Below, piece after piece: positions 34,137-42,628 of a stretch of DNA of 64,000 nucleotides (its first letter is position 1; each line of letters starts with the position of its first letter). Position numbers and translations under genes: made by a program. The notes beneath the pieces were generated by a model. It was given only the letters and a program-made list of their open reading frames with translations, ran no database searches and was not told the DNA's origin. Source of the stretch: JAJDFU01 sp964595955 (GTDB lineage Bacteria > Bacteroidota > Bacteroidia > Chitinophagales > Saprospiraceae); NCBI GenBank assembly GCA_964595955.1, contig CAZQSF010000005.1, forward strand, positions 16,833 through 80,832, written 5' to 3'.

Positions 34137-37100
34137 CTAATCTTTAAAAATGGCCTGCTCGTTGAAATCGAAGGCCGAAAACATGTCGTTCAATTCAGTC
34201 AGAAAAGCCTGGTCGCCCTGTTGCTGCACATTGCGGAGCAGGTTTTCTTTCGTAGTGTATGCCAGACGGAACTCATCCGAATAGCTGGACTCCAGCACGT
34301 CGTCGCGCAGGCTGGCGTAAAAAGCGAGTTCATCAGCTGTATTGTTGGCCAGAATGCGCATGTGCTTCTTCGCCTTTTCGTATTCCCCGGCCTGCAGGTA
34401 TACCTGTATCATGTAATAGGCCCGGTAGTCGTAGGGGAAATTCATATCCGGAAATCCTTCGAAATACTTGTCAATAACCTCCACGGCCTTTTGCGTCTTT
34501 CCTTCTTCCAGCAGCTCGACGGCCGCCCGACGCAGAACTACCTGATGGCTTTGAACGCTGGGGGCATAGCTGTGGTCCACGAACAGGTCGTACTTGTCAA
34601 AATTGCCCCATTTGAACTTTTGGGTCACGTTCTCATGCACCGTTTCTGCGGCGATCCGGCCGCTGCCATAGATGCCGTATGCCGGATCGCTGTTGGACTT
34701 GATGGGCACGAGCTGCATCGCCAGGCCTTCTACCTGCAGGTAATCCTTCAGTCCCAACAGCTTTTCCGGCCGCACCGTGACGGCGAAATAGATCGGCCGC
34801 TTGCCAAAGTTGGTCGCCACGATATCCAGAATGGCCAACTCGTCTTTGAGCATATAATTTTTGTCCAGCCGGATGGGTATGAACGGCACGATCCCAGACG
34901 TATCCTCTTCGCTGACGATGCCGTTGCGGATCACCTGCTGAGGATTCACCGGGAGCACGGTATTGCGCGTGGGGTAATAACTGTCAATGGTCCGGCCGCT
35001 ATTGGTCGGCAAGGGATGGTCTTCCCCGATAAAGCGCAGCACATCCAGCACATTCATGGTGCGATCCTCCTGGTTGGGGTTGGCATAGAACACCTGGTTG
35101 CGCCGTTTGCCGATCAGCGCTTCCTCGGGGATCGTCATATCCACAGGGGGCGAGTCATTGATCCGCCGACGCATCTGATTGATGTACCAGTCTACCGCAA
35201 TGAGGCTGAGGTTGATCACGCGCACATCCGTTCGAATGCCTTCCACTTCCTGAGCATACCACAGGGGATAGGTGTCGTTGTCGCCGTAGGTGAAAATGAT
35301 GGCATTGGGCTTGCAGGACTGGAGGAAATTATTGGCGTAGTCGCGGGCTCCCTGCGTGAGCCGGCGGCTGTGGTCATCGAAATTTTGCGTGCCCATCAGC
35401 ACCGGGGCGACGAGGATGACCGCCGATGCCACCGCGGCGGCGGGCAGGCCGCCCAGCCTCAATCTGGAGCGAAGGACCTGGAAGAGGGCCAGCACCGCCA
35501 TACCTACCCATACGGCATAGGTGAGAATGGAACCGGCCAGCACATAATCGCGTTCGCGCGGTTCGTTGGGGGGTTGGTTGGAATAAATAATAATACCCAC
35601 CCCGGTGATGACGAACAGGGCAAAGAGCCCGAGAAACTCTTCCGGTCGTCGGCGGGCGTGGAAAAAGAGCCCGATCAGACCAAAGAGGAAGGGCAGCATG
35701 AAATAGGTGTTTCGCGCCTTGTCTTCCTTCATCTTCTGGGTGATGTCGGCCTGCCGGTATTTGAGTCTCATGTTGTCGATGAAGGGAATACCCGATATCC
35801 AGTGCCCGCTGGATTTATCCCAGGGGAAGAAGCCCTGTTCGCCGTTCTGGCGGCCGGAGAAGTTCCACATGAAATAGCGCCAGTACATCCAGCCCAGCTG
35901 GTAACGGACCAGAAAGCTCAGATTGTCCAGCTGATTGGGCCGGCCCGGAGGCAGCGGTTTGGAGGGATCCAGGCCCATCCACATTTTGTAGAGCATGGCC
36001 CGGTTTTGGGTATAGTCGCCCATTCGCGGAAAGAGCATCTTGTCCTTTTCCGCAAACTCGTAACTGATCTTCTGATTGACGTACTCGTAGCGATCGCCCA
36101 CTTGCCCATAGCGTTCCTCGATCTTGGTATCCACGGGTTTGGCATCGAAAGAGGGACCCCGAAGCAGGGCCCGCTCGCCGTATTGCTCGCGATTGAGATA
36201 GGGCAACAGGCGCATGGCATCGCTGGGGTCGTTCATATTAATGGGCGGATTGGCATTGGCCCGAAGCACCACGGCTCCGATGGACGAAAAGCCGATAACC
36301 ACTACCGTGAGTCCGACGATGAGCTGCTGCAAAATGGCATTTTCCGTCTTGTGGGCATAGCGCAGAGCCAGAGCGATCACGGCGATAATGATCAGCAGGG
36401 TGGGCAGGATACCGCTGTGAAAAGGCAGTCCCATCCCGTTCACCGTGATCAGCTCCATGACCGACCACAACCTGGGAATGCCCACGATCACAAACAGCTG
36501 GACCCCGGTGATGAGTGCCACGCCCATCCCGGCGGCTATCAGAGCGCCCCAGAAGGTGTGCTTCTTGAATTTCTTGAAGTAATAGAACATGGCCAGGGCC
36601 GGAAAGGTAAGCAGGCTGAGCAGGTGCACGCCGATAGAGAGCCCCGTGGAAAAAGCGGCGAAAATGATCCAGCGATCGTACTTGGGCTCGTTGGGAAGAT
36701 CGTACCACTTGATGATAGCCCAGAGGGTGAGGGTGGTGAAAAAAGTGGACATGGCATACACCTCGCCTTCCACGGCCGAGAACCAGATCGAGGTAGCGAA
36801 AGCCGTAGTCAGACCGGCTACCAGGCCGGCACCTCCGATAGCCAGGCTCTCTCCCCGGTCGGGCTCACCTTCAGCCCCCACCAGGGCCAATTTGCCCAGG
36901 GTGCAGGTGATCCATGTGACGAAAGCGGCGGCAAAAGCCGTGCACAGGCCAGACATCAGGTTGACGGCAAAGGCGATATCCTCGGGATTATCCGAAAAAA
37001 GACTGGCAATCCAGGTGAACACCCGGCCGACCATGAGAAAAAGCGGGGCACCCGGAGGGTGAACCACCTGAAGCTTGTAAGCTCCCAGAATGAATTCTCC

Positions 37101-37214
37101 GCAATCCCAAAGACTCCCCGTCCGTTCGGCTGAGAAAAAATAAACTACGGCCGCAATGGCAAAGACGACCCAACCGGCTATCAGACTGATGCGCTTGTAC
37201 ATTCCCTTTTCCAT
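34137..37214 (-). CDS. DUF2723 multi-pass membrane protein (protein O-mannosyltransferase-related, GT-C type)
   Basis: A 1025-residue protein. The N-terminal half holds roughly 11-13 transmembrane helices and carries the DUF2723 pattern: TGSLWDCGEFI with a conserved D-x-x-E, the VHPPGAPLF loop and FSAVEGEVYAMS. The C-terminal half is soluble, with NFLQSCKPNAIIFTYGDNDTYPLWY and TPR-like helices near the end. DUF2723 belongs to the GT-C clan; the vertebrate homologue TMEM260 is a protein O-mannosyltransferase, so a role in protein glycosylation in the periplasm is inferred. Length is normal for the Bacteroidota group. It starts at 37214 or at the second ATG (37202). Confidence 0.88.
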   Translation of the reverse strand: MEKGMYKRISLIAGWVVFAIAAVVYFFSAERTGSLWDCGEFILGAYKLQVVHPPGAPLFLMVGRVFTWIASLFSDNPEDIAFAVNLMSGLCTAFAAAFVTWITCTLGKLALVGAEGEPDRGESLAIGGAGLVAGLTTAFATSIWFSAVEGEVYAMSTFFTTLTLWAIIKWYDLPNEPKYDRWIIFAAFSTGLSIGVHLLSLLTFPALAMFYYFKKFKKHTFWGALIAAGMGVALITGVQLFVIVGIPRLWSVMELITVNGMGLPFHSGILPTLLIIIAVIALALRYAHKTENAILQQLIVGLTVVVIGFSSIGAVVLRANANPPINMNDPSDAMRLLPYLNREQYGERALLRGPSFDAKPVDTKIEERYGQVGDRYEYVNQKISYEFAEKDKMLFPRMGDYTQNRAMLYKMWMGLDPSKPLPPGRPNQLDNLSFLVRYQLGWMYWRYFMWNFSGRQNGEQGFFPWDKSSGHWISGIPFIDNMRLKYRQADITQKMKEDKARNTYFMLPFLFGLIGLFFHARRRPEEFLGLFALFVITGVGIIIYSNQPPNEPRERDYVLAGSILTYAVWVGMAVLALFQVLRSRLRLGGLPAAAVASAVILVAPVLMGTQNFDDHSRRLTQGARDYANNFLQSCKPNAIIFTYGDNDTYPLWYAQEVEGIRTDVRVINLSLIAVDWYINQMRRRINDSPPVDMTIPEEALIGKRRNQVFYANPNQEDRTMNVLDVLRFIGEDHPLPTNSGRTIDSYYPTRNTVLPVNPQQVIRNGIVSEEDTSGIVPFIPIRLDKNYMLKDELAILDIVATNFGKRPIYFAVTVRPEKLLGLKDYLQVEGLAMQLVPIKSNSDPAYGIYGSGRIAAETVHENVTQKFKWGNFDKYDLFVDHSYAPSVQSHQVVLRRAAVELLEEGKTQKAVEVIDKYFEGFPDMNFPYDYRAYYMIQVYLQAGEYEKAKKHMRILANNTADELAFYASLRDDVLESSYSDEFRLAYTTKENLLRNVQQQGDQAFLTELNDMFSAFDFNEQAIFKD

Positions 37215-37258
37215 TCAGGTGATTAAAGGATTTTGCAGGTACCTTGTATAACGGAATG

Positions 37259-37266
37259 CAAATCTA
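37259..37266 (-). promoter_or_regulatory. -7 element for the DUF2723-rpiB-M28 unit
   Basis: Reads TAGATTTG on the minus strand, an exact match to TAnnTTTG, 45 bp before the start codon. No TTG at standard spacing. Confidence 0.5.
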
Positions 37267-37332
37267 AGAAAATATCCGGTGCGGGCTTTTCTGCCAAACT
37301 CCTTGCCTTTCAGTCGCCTGTGTAATTATCAG

Positions 37333-37340
37333 TACCTTTG
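37333..37340 (+). promoter_or_regulatory. -7 element of the 37.4-38.8 kb operon
   Basis: TACCTTTG, an exact match to TAnnTTTG, 23 bp before the start of the small membrane-protein gene. A TTTC 21 bp upstream is a weak -33. Confidence 0.6.
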
Positions 37341-37362
37341 TTTTGAAAGAAAAAATACCCCT

Positions 37363-37521
37363 ATGGTCTTATTGAAATGGCTCATCCTGGGCGCGGCAAT
37401 CTGGCTTTTCTATCGCCTTTATCTGATGCCGAATGCACTGGCCGGCAAAGATCCGGCCCGGATGAAGGAGCCTTCCGGGCCCGATGAGGAGGAATACGTA
37501 GACTACGAAGAAGTGGAATAG
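37363..37521 (+). CDS. Small membrane-anchored protein (52 residues, DUF4834-like)
   Basis: MVLLKWLILGAAIWLFYRLY forms one N-terminal transmembrane helix; the rest is a short acidic tail (PDEEEYVDYEEVE). Single-helix proteins of this shape, often annotated DUF4834, occur in Bacteroidota, but this assignment is tentative. The ATG at 37363 follows a perfect -7 promoter box by 23 bp, and the stop codon is 2 bp before the pseudouridine synthase gene, so it heads a three-gene operon. Function unknown. Confidence 0.75.
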   Translation: MVLLKWLILGAAIWLFYRLYLMPNALAGKDPARMKEPSGPDEEEYVDYEEVE

Positions 37522-37523
37522 CT

Positions 37524-38198
37524 ATGGATATCGGTAGCCTGGTCCTTTACAAGAACAATCAGCTCATTGCCTTCAACAAGCCGCCCGGCCTGGCCGTGCA
37601 GCCCGATGCATCCGAAGAGAAGAGCCTTCTGGAGCTGGCCGCTATCTACCTGAAGGGGCCGGTGCATCTCATTCACCGAATCGACCGGCCAGCCAGCGGC
37701 GTCGTGCTTTTTGCGAAGACCGAAAAAGCATTGATCCATCTCAACGAGCAGTTTCGGCAAAGGCAGGTGCAAAAAACCTACCTGGCAATCGTACAAAAAA
37801 ACCTGCCCCAACCCGCCGGCGAGTTGGTCCATAATCTGCTGCACAACACCCACATCCACAAAGCTCAGCTGGCCGAAGCGGGAAGCGAAGGAGCCAGGCA
37901 AGCTGTGCTCAAATACAGGCGCCTGGCCGAAGGAGAGCGGTACGACCTCGTGGCAATCGACCTGAAAAGTGGCCGCTTTCACCAGATCAGAGCTCAAATG
38001 GCCGCGATCGGCTGCCCGGTTCGGGGGGATGTCAAATACGGTTTCCGCCGCGGAAACAAAGATCGCTCCATCCAACTGCACGCCTGGAAACTCCGGTTTC
38101 AGCATCCGGTCAGCAACGAAATGGAGCTGATCACCGCGCCGCCGCCCGACCACTCTGTCTGGCGGGCTTTTGAATTGCCCAATTCCGCAGTCGACTAA
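37524..38198 (+). CDS. RluA-family pseudouridine synthase
   Basis: A 224-residue RNA pseudouridine synthase. The catalytic Asp is in L-I-H-R-I-D-R-P-A-S-G (family consensus HRLDRxTSG), with KTYLAIVQ and the C-terminal GRFHQIRAQMAAIGCPVRGD, which are standard for the RluA/RluD group. No S4 domain is visible at the N-terminus, so it is the short (RluA/TruC-like) form. It modifies uridines in rRNA or tRNA; the exact site cannot be read. It lies between the small membrane-protein gene (2 bp) and rsmG (2 bp). Confidence 0.92.
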   Translation: MDIGSLVLYKNNQLIAFNKPPGLAVQPDASEEKSLLELAAIYLKGPVHLIHRIDRPASGVVLFAKTEKALIHLNEQFRQRQVQKTYLAIVQKNLPQPAGELVHNLLHNTHIHKAQLAEAGSEGARQAVLKYRRLAEGERYDLVAIDLKSGRFHQIRAQMAAIGCPVRGDVKYGFRRGNKDRSIQLHAWKLRFQHPVSNEMELITAPPPDHSVWRAFELPNSAVD

Positions 38199-38200
38199 CC

Positions 38201-38827
38201 ATGGAGCAGATCCTCCGTCTCTTTCCGGACCTGTCTGAAACGCAGATCCGGCAACTGGAAGCCCTGGACACCTTGTACCGGGAGTGGAATCAAAAGATCA
38301 ATGTCATTTCCCGAAAGGATATCGACCAGCTTTACGACCATCACGTACTGCACAGCTTGCTCCTCGCCAAAGTCGTGCGTTTTAAAGCCGGTTGCAACAT
38401 CCTCGACCTCGGAACCGGCGGAGGCTTTCCGGGCATTCCCCTGGCCATCCTGTTCCCGGAAGTGACCTTTACACTCATCGACGGCACCCGAAAGAAGATC
38501 CGCGTGGTGGAGGAAATAGCCCGGGCCGTTGGGCTTGCCAACGTCCGCCCGATTCACATCCGGGCGGAGGCGCACAAAGGCCGGTACGACTTCGTAGTGT
38601 CGCGGGCCGTGGCCGGCCTGGATAAGCTGCTTTCCTGGAGCCGCCCCCTTATCCATCTGAACCATAAGCACGCTTTGCCAAACGGCCTGCTGGCTCTCAA
38701 AGGCGGACAGATCGAAGCGGAACAAAAAAACCTGCCCAAAGGGGAATACGTCGAAATATACCCCTTGTCCGAATGGGTATCCGACCCCTATTACAGCGAA
38801 AAGGTTATCCTGTACGTGCAAGCCTGA
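38201..38827 (+). CDS. rsmG: 16S rRNA (guanine527-N7)-methyltransferase RsmG (GidB)
   Basis: A 208-residue class I SAM-dependent methyltransferase that makes m7G527 in 16S rRNA. The SAM-binding motif I is ILDLGTGGGFPGIPLA, preceded by N-V-I-S-R-K-D and followed by DGTRKKIRVVEEIA and VSRAVAGLDKLLSW. Length and motifs are typical. It is the last gene of the small operon that starts at 37363. In many bacteria this gene (gidB) lies near the replication origin; here it is about 6 kb from the candidate origin at 44.5-45.1 kb. Confidence 0.96.
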   Translation: MEQILRLFPDLSETQIRQLEALDTLYREWNQKINVISRKDIDQLYDHHVLHSLLLAKVVRFKAGCNILDLGTGGGFPGIPLAILFPEVTFTLIDGTRKKIRVVEEIARAVGLANVRPIHIRAEAHKGRYDFVVSRAVAGLDKLLSWSRPLIHLNHKHALPNGLLALKGGQIEAEQKNLPKGEYVEIYPLSEWVSDPYYSEKVILYVQA

Positions 38828-38919
38828 TTTCCGACCTCTTTTACAGAATATTACTTTACAGTATAGTGTTTTATGCTTAATTTATACCGCAATACTATCT
38901 ATTTGCCAAAATTTATACT

Positions 38920-39303
38920 ATGAAAACCCACGCCCGCGAGATTCAGATCTATTACAATCCCGAATCGAGCACCCATCGGATGACCGTGGCCCACGCCCGC
39001 TCCCTGGTACCGCACCTCAAGACCTATGCCTTCGGCCAGACACCGTCCAACGGCACCAGCTGGCAGCAGATTCTCTACGCCATTGGCCAGGATCCAAAGC
39101 ATTTGCTCAACAAAGCCCATCCCTATTACCAGCAGCACATTCGCGGACGCGAATTTGAAGAGGCCTGTTGGGTAAAGATCTTTCAGAAAAACCCCGATCT
39201 CATTAAAGCCCCGATCGCCATGCGCGGGCACCGCGCCATTATGTGCCTAACTCCTACGGATATCTACAAACTCACCACGACCACAACCGCTCCCGTCACC
39301 TGA
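38920..39303 (+). CDS. ArsC/Spx-like thioredoxin-fold protein lacking the catalytic cysteine
   Basis: A 127-residue protein that resembles ArsC/Spx/YffB proteins in layout: an N-terminal I-Q-I-Y-Y-N-P-E-S-S (ArsC normally I-Y-H-N-P-x-C-S), a central D-P-K-H-L-L-N-K-A-H-P-Y-Y (ArsC D-L-L-N-x-R), and late I-K-A-P-I-A-M-R-G-H-R-A-I (ArsC I-x-R-P-I-x-x). The active-site Cys position holds Glu/Ser, so arsenate reductase chemistry is not expected; the only Cys residues are elsewhere. A DNA- or RNA-polymerase-binding role like Spx, or another scaffold role, is possible but unproven. It stands alone 92 bp after rsmG. Confidence 0.65.
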   Translation: MKTHAREIQIYYNPESSTHRMTVAHARSLVPHLKTYAFGQTPSNGTSWQQILYAIGQDPKHLLNKAHPYYQQHIRGREFEEACWVKIFQKNPDLIKAPIAMRGHRAIMCLTPTDIYKLTTTTTAPVT

Positions 39304-39420
39304 GTGCCGATCGTTTCGGCGAGTACTCCTTTGAAAATCCATGTGAAAAGCCCTGGTGTATATGCCCTATACTGTGGCTGATCTTCCTATCTTTAAGTTC
39401 GAGAAAAACAGAGCAAACGC

Positions 39421-39801
39421 ATGTCATTTGAGATTGAGGGCAAACTGCACAAGAAGTTCGACACCGAACAGAAGACCGATACCTTTCAAGCCCGGGAATT
39501 CGTCATCGAAACGATGGACGGAAGCTACACCCAGTACATCAAATTCCAACTGGTTCAGGACCGTTGTTCCCTGATAGATGACTACCAGGAGGGCGAACCG
39601 ATAAAAGTGTTTTTCGATCTGCGCGGACGGGAGTGGAACGGTAAGTACTTCACCAATCTCAACGCCTGGCGGGTGGGTAAACCGGAAGCTTCACCGGCGC
39701 CTCCTGCGGCGGAACAGACCCCCTTCCCGGATGCCGATCAGGCACCCCTTCCCGGAAGCGAAAACGAACCCCCAAGCATGGATGACGACCTTCCGTTTTA
39801 G
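39421..39801 (+). CDS. DUF3127 protein with SSB-like acidic C-terminal tail
   Basis: A 126-residue protein. The first about 85 residues form a compact beta-rich domain (FEIEGKLHKKFDTEQKTDTF... YIKFQLVQDRCSLIDDY... GKYFTNLNAWRV), the pattern of DUF3127, which is thought to be an OB-fold related to SSB. A Pro/Ala/Glu-rich linker follows, and the protein ends in M-D-D-D-L-P-F, which matches the SSB C-terminal peptide (D-D-D-I-P-F) that recruits repair proteins. It is therefore a likely single-stranded nucleic-acid-binding or genome-maintenance protein. Its last 20 bases overlap the start of the next gene in another frame. Confidence 0.88.
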   Translation: MSFEIEGKLHKKFDTEQKTDTFQAREFVIETMDGSYTQYIKFQLVQDRCSLIDDYQEGEPIKVFFDLRGREWNGKYFTNLNAWRVGKPEASPAPPAAEQTPFPDADQAPLPGSENEPPSMDDDLPF

Positions 39802-40351
39802 AACAGGGCGACGTCTCACCACCTGCATGCTCCTGCTGGCTTGCCTCCCTTGCCGGGCGGATGCCCAGCTCATGGGTGCCGACACCCGCTGGAATGATTC
39901 GTTTCGGGAGTGGATACTCTACGGCCCTGAAGAGGAAGAGATCGGCAGGCTTTATCTGCGATGGCCCTTTCAGGATAATTGGCTGGACTGGGTGATCGAA
40001 GCCGGAGAATACAGCGGACAGGCTCGCCAGAAATGGCCCGGCAACCCCAATGCCTGGGAAATCCGTTATGCCAACGAGGTCATCACAGCACGTACGGTCT
40101 ATCCGGGTGATCCCACGCAATGGCGCATCATCAGCCCGGGAAGCCAACTCACCTTTCAGGCCCGCCATCCCGCACTCCGGGAAGAGTGGAACTTGCGGGA
40201 CGATAGCCGGGGACAGTTCCAGGTCTATACCTTGTACGAAGGGGATCCCAGGCAGTGGAATGTGGACGACCGTACGGATGAGACGATCAGTCCCGCCATG
40301 AAACTGGCCATGCTCTTCCTGGCCCTGTACCACAGCAGCCCAAAGATCTGA
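39782..40351 (+). CDS. Secreted repeat protein of unknown function
   Basis: A 189-residue protein with a signal peptide (cleaved after C-R-A-D-A-Q). The mature part contains at least three related repeats with the core x-G-(D/N)-P-x-x-W-x-(I/V): WPGNPNAWEI, YPGDPTQWRI and YEGDPRQWNV, spaced about 32-45 residues apart, each followed by a predicted beta strand. No family is recognised; beta-repeat surface or periplasmic folds are plausible. The start at 39782 overlaps the DUF3127 gene by 20 bp in another frame (39827 is an alternative ATG), so the two are co-translated. Confidence 0.72.
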   Translation: MTTFRFRTGRRLTTCMLLLACLPCRADAQLMGADTRWNDSFREWILYGPEEEEIGRLYLRWPFQDNWLDWVIEAGEYSGQARQKWPGNPNAWEIRYANEVITARTVYPGDPTQWRIISPGSQLTFQARHPALREEWNLRDDSRGQFQVYTLYEGDPRQWNVDDRTDETISPAMKLAMLFLALYHSSPKI

Positions 40352-40387
40352 TGCCGGCCTTGGTGCGAATGCCTGACCGGGCCGGAA

Positions 40388-40852
40388 TCAACCGTTCATC
40401 GCCTCCAGGATCTGGCCGGCGTGATCCTTGGTCTTCACCTTGGAAAAAATCTGTTCGATCTTGCCTTCTTCGTCGATGATGAAGGTGGAGCGAAGCACCC
40501 CCTCGTAGGTCTTTCCGTACATCTTTTTCTCTCCCCAGGCACCGTAAGCTTTCAGAACCTCCTGCTCGGTATCGGCCAGGAGCGGAAAAGGCAATTCGTG
40601 CTTGGCAATGAAATTCTGATGTTTTTTCTGGCTGTCGGGGCTTACGCCCAGCAGTTCGAAGCCTTGTGCGCGGAGTTCGCCGTAGTGATCGCGCAGGCTG
40701 CAAGCCTCGGCCGTACAGCCGGGGGTATTGTCTTTCGGATAGAAAAACAAGATGAGCTTCTTGCCCTTGTAATCTGCCAGGGAGCGCTCATTACCGTCCT
40801 GGTCAAGGCCTTTGAAATCCGGGGCCTTATCCCCTTCTTTTAGGTGTGTCAT
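40388..40852 (-). CDS. bcp: Thioredoxin-dependent thiol peroxidase, BCP/PrxQ type
   Basis: A 154-residue peroxiredoxin of the bacterioferritin-comigratory-protein group that reduces peroxides with electrons from thioredoxin. The peroxidatic Cys lies in P-K-D-N-T-P-G-C-T-A-E-A-C, where the second Cys five residues later is the usual resolving Cys of the PrxQ form. The conserved late Arg (L-R-S-T-F-I-I-D) is present. Start at 40852 (MTHLKEGDKAPDF); upstream codons to 40945 overlap the peptidase gene and lack homology. It is 46 bp downstream of the M23 peptidase gene. Confidence 0.95.
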   Translation of the reverse strand: MTHLKEGDKAPDFKGLDQDGNERSLADYKGKKLILFFYPKDNTPGCTAEACSLRDHYGELRAQGFELLGVSPDSQKKHQNFIAKHELPFPLLADTEQEVLKAYGAWGEKKMYGKTYEGVLRSTFIIDEEGKIEQIFSKVKTKDHAGQILEAMNG

Positions 40853-40898
40853 GGTGAGCGGTTTGCCTTTCAAAACAATCCAGGATAACCCTGGTTCA

Positions 40899-42623
40899 TC
40901 AGCGCAGAAAGTCGCCCCGCCATAGGCGTTCATTACCGCGGTCATCGCGCACCACCAGAGTCAGGCTGTGCTGCCCGGGCGGGATCACTCCGTCATCAAA
41001 ATGGTGGATCAGCCAGTCGTTCTTGGCATCGTATTCGAACAGCAACCACTGGGTTTCATTGAGCCAGGCCGAATACCGGAGCCGGCGGGCACGACCGGAG
41101 GTAGGCATATTGTCCGTGATTTCGAACTGAAGGGTTTCTTCTCCCCGCATATTGGGCTTGAACCGCCGGGGGCGAATGGTCGGCGGCTCATCGTCTACCG
41201 CGATAAAGTAGTGGCCGAAATACCTGGACTTTGCCTGCAGCTCCTCCCCCTTCCAGGATCCGCCCAGTGAATAGACCTCATCACCGGCTCTGCCATTCCA
41301 ATAGGCCAGGCAGGCTTTTTCTTTGAGTTCTGAGGGTATGCCGGTAGCCCGGATGCCCACGGAAAAATACCGGTGAACCGGTGTGGTATACTCGTGTACC
41401 TGGTACCGGGGCGAATAGCCCCACTCCGTTGTGTCGGGCTTCAACGCCAATCGAAATCCCAGATCCTCGTAAAAGCTCCCTGCGGGGAACTGAAGCGAAA
41501 GCCCTTGCGCCTCGATCTCGCTGGCCTCATTCTGGGGAAGTTTGTAGTTGAACGGCGGCAATGCATCCGGTGAATTGGCAGGGTCGCGCTTTACCCAAAA
41601 AGAAAGGGTGGAGGTGTTGCCGATTGCATCCCGAACGACCAACATCACCTGCTGGGCTTTTTTCTCGTACAATGAAATGACCCCATCCTCTTCACCGGGG
41701 CTGTAAATGGAGAGGTCGTTGCCCGGCAGGCGATAGCAGCGGTGTACGTAATTTCTTCTGGCCACCTGCTCGGCATAATCCAGGTGTGCATTGAGGTAAC
41801 GGGTTTCCGAAAAAGAAAAGGATTCCATCGCAAAGCGATACACGTACTGCCCGTCAACCAGAAGATCGAGGGCGTAGATGCCGTTGTAATTGGGCGCCCC
41901 GTTCATCTGGTCATGCACTTTGAGGCCCAATCCCATGCGCCAACCCGGTACGAGAAGGGTGTCGTCGGGCAGGCGGTACCCGTTGGGGGCTTTGTACACG
42001 GTGTAGCGATTCTCTGCCAGGGTAGTCCGGTCCCGGTCCAGCGAATACACCTTGAGCAAGCGCAGGTCAGGGGCCATGCGATCGTCCACTTCAAAGCCGA
42101 AAAGCAGGGGATTGACAGGCCGTTGGGTATCCGACCGGCGGATCTCGAAGTGAAGGTGCGCACCCAGCGAGCCGCCCTTGTTGCCGATATCGCCTATGCG
42201 CTGCCCGGCCCGAACGGGAAAGCGACCGGCTTTCGGACGGAGGTCCACCGAAAAGGATTGCCGGGCATACTGCTGCTCGCGCACCCACCGGTCAACCTCC
42301 GCACTGAAAGCATCCATGTGGGCGTAAACCGTCGTGTAGCCGTTGGCATGCCGAATGTAGAGGGCCTGGCCATAGCCTCCCGGTTCCACCTTTATGCGCG
42401 AAATGTATCCGTCGGCCGCTGCGTAGAGAGGCGTCCCCGTTTTGCCCTTTACGTCGATACCTGCGTGAAAGTGATTGGGTCGAAGTTCCATAAAGGTGCC
42501 CGAAAGCAGGATGGGGCCCTCGATGGGCGATCGAAAGTAATCGGCCGGGAAACGGCCCATGAAACTCATAGCCGTTCCTGCCTGGCAAAACAGCAAAAAA
42601 GTAATTCCGCACAAAAAGCGCAT
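40899..42623 (-). CDS. M23 family metallopeptidase (LytM-type), secreted
   Basis: A 574-residue protein. A signal peptide (MRFLCGITFLLFCQAGTAM) precedes an M23 domain at about residues 25-185, with N-H-F-H-A-G-I-D (His and Asp zinc ligands), the KGKTGTPLYAAADG segment and L-G-A-H-L-H-F-E-I (HxH ligands), so the site looks complete. Most of the protein (about 190-574) is a beta-rich C-terminal part with no recognised domain. M23 enzymes cleave peptidoglycan crosslinks; the large C-terminal part suggests a cell-surface or periplasmic form common in Bacteroidota. It lies in the minus-strand group aat - M23 - bcp and starts 5 bp after aat. Confidence 0.92.
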   Translation of the reverse strand: MRFLCGITFLLFCQAGTAMSFMGRFPADYFRSPIEGPILLSGTFMELRPNHFHAGIDVKGKTGTPLYAAADGYISRIKVEPGGYGQALYIRHANGYTTVYAHMDAFSAEVDRWVREQQYARQSFSVDLRPKAGRFPVRAGQRIGDIGNKGGSLGAHLHFEIRRSDTQRPVNPLLFGFEVDDRMAPDLRLLKVYSLDRDRTTLAENRYTVYKAPNGYRLPDDTLLVPGWRMGLGLKVHDQMNGAPNYNGIYALDLLVDGQYVYRFAMESFSFSETRYLNAHLDYAEQVARRNYVHRCYRLPGNDLSIYSPGEEDGVISLYEKKAQQVMLVVRDAIGNTSTLSFWVKRDPANSPDALPPFNYKLPQNEASEIEAQGLSLQFPAGSFYEDLGFRLALKPDTTEWGYSPRYQVHEYTTPVHRYFSVGIRATGIPSELKEKACLAYWNGRAGDEVYSLGGSWKGEELQAKSRYFGHYFIAVDDEPPTIRPRRFKPNMRGEETLQFEITDNMPTSGRARRLRYSAWLNETQWLLFEYDAKNDWLIHHFDDGVIPPGQHSLTLVVRDDRGNERLWRGDFLR

Positions 42624-42628
42624 AGCTC

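Noticed and set aside
34116..37133. Long plus-strand ORF (about 1005 residues) antisense to DUF2723
   Set aside because: It covers the whole DUF2723 gene in reverse, has low-complexity His/Gly-rich sequence and no motif. GC-rich codon bias keeps the opposite frame open.
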